Positions 18,593-23,818 of a stretch of DNA of 23,818 bases are shown piece after piece. Position numbers and translations under genes: made by a program. This DNA comes from Folioceros fuciformis (Eukaryota; Anthocerotophyta; Anthocerotopsida; Anthocerotales): positions 97,788-121,605 of the forward strand of contig JBNGIO010006082.1 of NCBI GenBank assembly GCA_049999805.1, given 5' to 3'. How positions within the stretch are numbered: position 1 is the first letter of the stretch; each line of letters starts with the position of its first letter. Below the pieces are notes generated by a model. The model was not told where the DNA came from, ran no database searches, and was given only the letters and a program-made list of their open reading frames with translations.

Positions 18593-21500
18593 ATGGCCGT
18601 GATGCTCACCACCAGCCTCGGGGAGATGGTGGTGGATCTCTACACCGATCTGTGCCCTGTCACCTGCAAGAATTTCCTCAAGCTTTGCAAGTACGGCACT
18701 TGTCTGCCAGCTCTGTCTGATGTGTGGTTGCAATTGTAGCTCTGACGCAATTGGTGTGCTTTGATGGAGGACGGAAATGGGGTGTTTGTGAGAGGAGGCG
18801 TGCGTTGTGGGTGAGGGATTTTGATGGACATGGGTGCATTGTGCAGAATCAAGTACTACAACAATTGCCTCTTTCACTCGGTTCAGAAGGATTTCATTGC
18901 GCAGACTGGTGATCCTACAGGGTCTGGGACGGGTGGGGAGTCGGTGTACGCGTAAGAATCCAACCGAGAGCGTTTGAATTTGGCCTGGATTTCTTGTGCT
19001 TGGCTCATTAGCTTGGGACGTCTTGGGTTTCTGTGGCAGGCTTCTGTATGGAGAGCAAGCCAGATTCTTTGACGATGAGATTAGACCAAAACTTAAGCAT
19101 GACAAGATTGGTGTGGTTGCCATGGCAAGTGGAGGGGAGAACCTCAATGCCTCGCAGGTGCTGGGTGCTGTAGGGATTGGCTACTTTTACACTTTCTAGA
19201 GTTTGTTGTACTTAACACAGGTCCATGGGGTTGCAGTTTTACATTACAACTCGAGCAGACATCGACTATCTTGATGGCAAGCATACCGTAAGTCGCTTGC
19301 AAATTCTGGTTCTAGAGGTTACTGTCTGCTGGGATTTTGTTTTGTTTTGTTTTTTTTCTTGCTCCAGTATTGAAACTGAACTTGTGGGTAGACTTTCTGT
19401 GTAGATATTTGGAGAGATCGCGGAGGGCCTTGAGACTCTCATGCGGATCAATGAAGCTTATGTTGATGAGAAGGGCCGTCCCTACAAGAACATCAGGTTT
19501 GCTTTGGATCCTCTATTCTCTAGTTCTTGCGCAGTTTAAAGGATGGCTCACAGCTTATGCTATGACTTTGGCCACAGAGCATGGTCATGGGGTGCTTTAA
19601 GGCTCTGTGGTTTTTACACAGTTCTTGGTTGTGCGCTGGTGATCAGAGGGAAGAGAACTGAGTAGCCATGGTTCATGTTGGAAGCAGGGTAAAGCACACG
19701 TACATAGTGGATGATCCCTTCGATGATCCTCCAGAACTTGCCAGCCTGATCCCCGAAAGGTCTCCAGAGCTCAAGCCCCCGGGAGAGGTACATTTCTATC
19801 CCAAGAGCAGTATGGCTCCAAGTTCGGTCTTTTCTAGTACAAGACAGTGAAGTGGGTTGTTGGAATCCTTTCCGTTTTTGACCCGGAGCACTGTCTGCAT
19901 CAGGGAGAAGAAGTGAGACTGGAGGATGACTGGGTACCCATGGATGAACAGCAAGACCCGGAGCAACTAGAACAATCACTACGAAGGAAAGAGGCTCATT
20001 CCCGTGCCGTTGTGCTCGAGATGGTTAGTATGGAAGCAAGGCGAGCCACAATGTATCTATTGCGGATGGTGTATGTCGGGTTCCTTGTCTTAACTTTCTT
20101 CTGGTGCATTCAGATTGGTGACATTCCTGAAGCCGATGTGAAACCTCCAGAGAATGTGCTCTTCGTTTGTAAGCTCAATCCTGTAACACAGGTAAGTTGT
20201 TCAAAGACGTGATGTTCGTCTCAAGCGTGATGCCTGTGGGTTTGAAGTATTCACTCTTATTGAGCTTGCTGCAGGACGAAGATCTTGAAATCATTTTCGC
20301 AAGATTTGGGAAAGTTGTTTCGTATGAGCCTCCTGAACCCCATGTGCTTTTTAGTCTTAGTTGGTTTGTGTCTCATTCTTGAGACCTTGCAAGATGGCAT
20401 GCTGTCGATTTACCTGTGCCTATCCACTCTCATGACAGGGCTGATATCATCCGGGACTACAAGACAGGAGATAGCCTGTGTTATGCATTTATTGGTGAGG
20501 TTTGTGAGCACTAGCTACGAGCTCGACCTGGACCTTAGTCTCTTGTCTCACCTCTGGGTCCATTGCATTTTCCAGAGTTCGAGACACAGGAAGCCTGCGA
20601 AGCTGCCTATTTCAAGGTGAAGCCTTTCACCTATGGAAACGTCGTATGCAACACTAACCTGTCCTGCTCCTTCGCCTGAAGTGCCTTTGCATGCAATCTA
20701 CCGCACTAATCCTCATGTGGTGAATGTGCCTCCAGATGGACAACACATTGATAGATGATCGTCGGATACACGTCGACTTCAGTCAGAGCGTGTCAAGACT
20801 GTGGTCAAGATTTCGTCGATTTGGTACCAAAGACACTGGTGAAAATGGTGCGTCAAGCAGGGATATCGTTCTGCATTGGAGGGTGCTTTTCCATTAACTG
20901 CGCTTGCTGCTTGTTGCCTGCTGTGCTTCTTGATAGACGTTTGTTTGGGATGGAGATGGATCACCTGACCGAAACAGTTCTGCACGCTGTGTTGCAACAG
21001 GAGTAATGAATGGCAACAAGAAGGGCTGTTTCAACTGCGGGGAGACCGGTCATCTTGCGAGAGACTGCACCAACAAGCCCAAAGCGGCTTCGGACAATCC
21101 TGGGGCACCGGAGCCCAAGAAATACGAACTGAAGGCAGAGGGAGGTCAACGAGGAAACGTCGGGAAGAGGTAGACGACATGGCAGCCCATTCAATTCACC
21201 AACACCCACTTCCTCTTTCCTGGTGGTTCCTGGTTCCTGGTTCCTTGTTCCTGGTTCCTTATTCCAATACCCTCGCCTTTGCCCCCGAAACCCGCAGGTA
21301 CGACATGCTGTTCGAGGACCAGGAGCATCCAGAACCCGAGCCCAGAGCTGCCAGGAGAGACCACGCAGACAGGCCCTCACAGAAGACCCACGAAGACAAG
21401 CCTGCATCTTCAAGGAAGCACGACGGGCGGCACGAGAGCCGGCACAGCAGTAGGGAGGAAGGCAGAGTACGGCACCGGGACAGCGACCGGGACGAGGACC

Positions 21501-21976
21501 AGGACAACCACTCCCGCAGGCGCCCGGGGCACCAGTCCCACCGGAACGGCCATCTCCCCCGCCACCACCACCGGGACCGCGGAAGAGGCGTCTCGGACCA
21601 CAGCAGGGACCGGGTCGAGGACAGCCGCGACCGCGACAGAGGCGGGGACCACCGAGACAGCCGCTCCGGGCGAGACCGAGGTCCCGGTAGCCGAGATCGC
21701 AGGAGCTGGGAGGAGAGGGAACGCCGGGAGAGAGAGCGCAAGGAGGAGGCCCGGCTGGATCAGGAGGACCGTGAAAAGGAAGCACTGGAACGGGAGATGC
21801 GAGATAAGAAACGAAAGGAGAAAGACAGCAGCGGCCAAGAGCAGGAGGAGAAGCACAAGGACAACGACGAGGTCGGTGGCAGGCGTCACGAGCGGAGCGA
21901 CAGTCGAGATGCGGATCGCTCCAAGAGGCGCCACAGGGAGCATCGTCGGAATTCGGGCAGACACGAGGATTCATAA
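18593..21976 (+). CDS. CYP59: Multidomain cyclophilin CYP59 (cyclophilin-RRM-zinc knuckle-RS)
   Basis: Nuclear cyclophilin that links transcription with pre-mRNA processing; plant CYP59 binds the RNA polymerase II C-terminal domain and RNA. Fourteen exons joined by frame and GT-AG sites: 18593-18690, 18847-18951, 19040-19157, 19237-19287, 19405-19496, 19688-19787, 19904-20023, 20114-20191, 20275-20321, 20439-20494, 20576-20616, 20736-20838, 21001-21169, 21298-21976; total 1857 nt, 618 aa. Cyclophilin domain about residues 1-168, with [15 protein letters not shown] and [17 protein letters not shown] about 241-320, with RNP2 LFVCKL (244-249) and RNP1-like SLCYAFIEF spanning exons 10-11. CCHC zinc knuckle C346-x2-C349-x4-H354-x4-C359. 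From residue 393 the tail is Arg/Asp/Ser-rich ([19 protein letters not shown]), then E/K/R-rich. Length and domain order match CYP59 / PPIL4-type proteins. Introns are 79-191 nt. Confidence 0.96.
21224..21265 (+). repeat. TGGTTCC heptamer tandem repeat inside the last CYP59 intron
   Basis: Five to six imperfect copies of TGGTTCC (variants TTGTTCC, TTATTCC) fill a third of the 128-nt intron 13 and form much of its pyrimidine-rich 3' half, upstream of the CCCGCAG acceptor. Confidence 0.85.
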
Positions 21977-22135
21977 CAGTAGGAGCCAGGCAGCGAAGAC
22001 ACTGGGCAATTTCTTTCCAGTGAACTCCATTGTGAGAGGATGTTCACTCTGGATCTTGTGCCAAGGAGGAAGGAAACACTAAGCGATGTTACTAGAGTCC
22101 ATTAGGTGGATCAAACACCCACCCCCACATTCGAC

Positions 22136-22400
22136 ATGCAATTCCAAGAGTCTCTCAATCCTTGGAAACCTCACCTGTTGTTGCTAAAGCTCCCAGGTTG
22201 GACTCACTCATCTACATCTCAATAGTCCCGTAGCACCATAGGATGATTTTGGGTTCGGAAAGTGTCAAAATGCAATTCCAAGAGTCTCTCAATCCTTCCA
22301 AAACTCACCTTTTGTTGCTAAACCTCCGGATCCACACTTATCTACATCTCAATTGTTCCTTAGCAGAATCGGGTGATTTTTGGTTTGGATTGTTTTGTGC
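22136..22400. repeat. Tandem duplication, 134-bp unit
   Basis: Two copies beginning ATGCAATTCCAAGAGTCTCT at 22136 and 22270. Both continue through CTCACCT(G/T)TTGTTGCTAAA, ATCTACATCTCAAT and GATGATTTTGGGTT / GGTGATTTTTGGTT. They differ at scattered positions and by small indels. No coding content; just past the CYP59 3' end. Confidence 0.88.
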
Positions 22401-22813
22401 TGGAAAGTGTCCTCCTAAGCGGAATGCGCTTCTAGAACCTGTTTCCCAACAATGAAAGTAGATGGGCTCCTAAGGGACATGTGGATGGGTTGCAGGCCTT
22501 GCAGGGAAACCCATCGGATGGGGGATGGGTAACAGGGAAACCCCTTTGTCTAGCTTCATGGCTTGTCGTGTCGGAATTCACAACAGTGGAGTGTACGACA
22601 ATGAATATTTGTTGTACCCAAATAACTCCAACTCCTCAATTCTACCTTTTAGCACACAATCACCACACACACGCTATCCGGGCAGCGGGTCCTGACATGG
22701 TGCGTTTTCAGTTTTCCTGCACTGATTGCAGCCGGAGGTGGAGGCGGAGGCGGAGAAGAGGCCTTCCAGCTCGCCAGTTCACTGAACCCGTGACTCGTAC
22801 GTACCAGGTGGGG

Positions 22814-22876
22814 AGGCTCGGGGGGCTAGGCTCGGAGAGCTAGGCTCGGAGGGCTAGGCTCGGGTCCAGGCTCGGC
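22814..22876. repeat. 14-bp minisatellite, about 4.5 copies
   Basis: AGGCTCGGRGRGCT units start at 22814, 22828, 22842 and 22856, with a final shortened unit at 22868. Period is exactly 14 until the last step (12). Confidence 0.85.
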
Positions 22877-23799
22877 GACAATCACGGAAGATACGAGGAG
22901 TGAAATTTCTGGAGGCTCGGGCCGGCGGGATTACTGGAGGATGGCGACGTGGAGACATGAGGGGAGGGTATTTGGTGCGCCGCATCTTGTGGGAGGCTGG
23001 GCTTGTTCCAAGTACGGGACCGAGGTTCGCGGCCATCCAGGTTCGGAGATTCAGGTTCGGCAGTGCGGTCTGGCGCGGGACGAGATGACGCGCTCAGAGC
23101 CTTCCATTCTGCGCAGCTCCTCAGAGCCTCACAACAGCCATCCGAGCTCGACTGCCCTTGCTTTTATTCCGTCTGCGCCACATTAGGACTTGCATTACAC
23201 GCCCGCGCCGGATCTGAAGCTGCTGCATTGTTGGTTTGAGTGTTGTTGTGGAAGAACGGGGACTTGAAGGGGGAGGGAAGTAAGGCAAGACGTTTTGGTA
23301 AGCCTAATTTGTCTGCCTCTGCCCGCCGGTTGTGGTGCTGTGGTTCTTGTTCCTCGTTGATGCTTGCTGCAAATTGCGCTCTGGTGATTGAATGTTGCCT
23401 GTGTCTACGGTTGTGGTTACAGTTGTTCCTCCTGCTTCCTACACGGTCCGAGTCTGGTTGCACGTGGTGAATTGGGACTGAAAGTCTGTGCCTGATCGGC
23501 CTTGTCACTGCCTTTTGAGGTGTGGAGGACGGGTTTGGAAGAACGAAGGATTGTTATGTATTTTGCCGCCTAGTTGCGGCGCTGTGGTTTCACGAAGTGA
23601 ATTGGCGAGTGGAAGGCTAGGTCTTTCGTGTTCTTCGCTTAGTGGAACTGGTTTGGTGTGGTTTAATTGTGAGTGCACTGCGCCGGAGTCTTCGCTCGTT
23701 AGTGAGGTTGATCGGTGAGTTTGTGACTTGATCTGGTTTTGGCGCCCTAAGCAAATGATTGTCGTTGTGCAGGGTTAGGAGATATTACGTGTTGCAGAA

Positions 23800-23818
23800 A
23801 TGGCTTATTCCGTTGTCT
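23800..23818 (+). CDS. Possible 5' end of a gene cut by the window edge
   Basis: ATG at 23800 in context GCAGAAATGGCT, which fits the plant start preference (A at -3, G at +4, GC following). The first six codons give Met-Ala-Tyr-Ser-Val-Val. A putative 59-nt 5' UTR intron ends 27 nt upstream. Too short to identify. Confidence 0.35.

Larger units (their letters stand above)
21977..23799. other. Region from CYP59 stop to the last start codon; repeats and a probable 5' leader
   Basis: Left part: CYP59 3' UTR, then the 134-bp duplication and the 14-bp minisatellite. From about 23250 on the sequence is TTG/GTT-rich and ORF-poor, as in a plant 5' UTR. A good intron fits at 23714-23772 (ATCG|GTGAGT ... 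TTGTGCAG|GG, 59 nt) just before an ATG at 23800. No complete gene is visible. Confidence 0.45.

Noticed and set aside
19158-19236. Read-through of CYP59 exon 3 into intron 3 as an alternative C-terminus
   Set aside because: The reading frame does continue about 14 codons into the intron, but a good GT-AG pair and the conserved QFY(F/I)T continuation in exon 4 show normal splicing.
20961-21974. Long minus-strand ORF (337 codons) opposite the CYP59 3' end
   Set aside because: It is the antisense of the Arg/Asp/Ser repeat coding for the RS tail, crosses an intron, and reads as Gly/Pro/Cys low complexity. The plus-strand exons are fixed by family match.
21279-22082. Other long ORFs over the CYP59 RS tail (plus frame 3, and minus 21410-21964)
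   Set aside because: Frame shadows of the same GC-rich repeat; Thr/Gly/Ala- or Val/Leu-rich with no family resemblance.
1-23818. tRNA, rRNA, bacterial operon or viral genes
   Set aside because: No cloverleaf, rRNA core motif, Shine-Dalgarno-spaced gene string, polymerase or capsid-like protein was seen on either strand.

Overview
The window looks like compact nuclear DNA of a land plant, most likely a seed-free lineage (moss, lycophyte or similar). The evidence is a long PLS-class pentatricopeptide repeat (PPR) gene without introns, plant-type versions of an aminoalcoholphosphotransferase and of the multidomain cyclophilin CYP59, GT-AG introns of about 70-190 nt, and a telo-box-like motif in a ribosomal protein promoter. 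I found no rRNA, tRNA, CRISPR array, prokaryotic operon or intact transposon. The exact species cannot be read from the sequence.

Left third (1-8.5 kb), all on the minus strand. A complete 18-coding-exon gene for CDP-alcohol (choline/ethanolamine) phosphotransferase runs 3990->860; I resolved every junction by frame, including a 10-nt microexon. Upstream lies a six-exon gene (7079->4462) for a basic, Ser/Pro-rich, probably disordered protein that I do not recognise. It is followed by a CAG/GCA-rich stretch with no convincing gene.

Middle (8.5-10.9 kb). An AT-rich island of about 1.5 kb carries no long ORF and is built of nested tandem repeats with scattered TTTAGGG-like words and a CACCTAGGTG palindrome. 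After a non-coding stretch comes a plus-strand intronless gene for a secreted protein with three saposin B domains (10966-11931). It converges on a minus-strand intronless PPR gene (15514->12386, 1042 aa, ending in an E/E+ tail with no DYW domain).

Right third (16-23.8 kb). Two head-to-head gene pairs have almost the same gap between start codons. The first is a bacterial/organellar-type uL18 ribosomal protein (-) with the V-ATPase assembly factor VMA21 (+), 232 nt apart. The second is an OST5/TMEM258-type oligosaccharyltransferase subunit (-) with CYP59 (+), 229 nt apart. CYP59 has 14 exons encoding cyclophilin, RRM, CCHC zinc knuckle and an RS/RD-rich tail. The last 1.8 kb holds a 134-bp tandem duplication, a 14-bp minisatellite, and probably the 5' leader and first codons of another plus-strand gene at the edge.

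Several products act in the endomembrane system (phospholipid synthesis, N-glycosylation, V-ATPase assembly, vacuolar saposin). The others serve organelle or nuclear RNA processing and organelle translation. This is an ordinary housekeeping neighbourhood, not a functional cluster.
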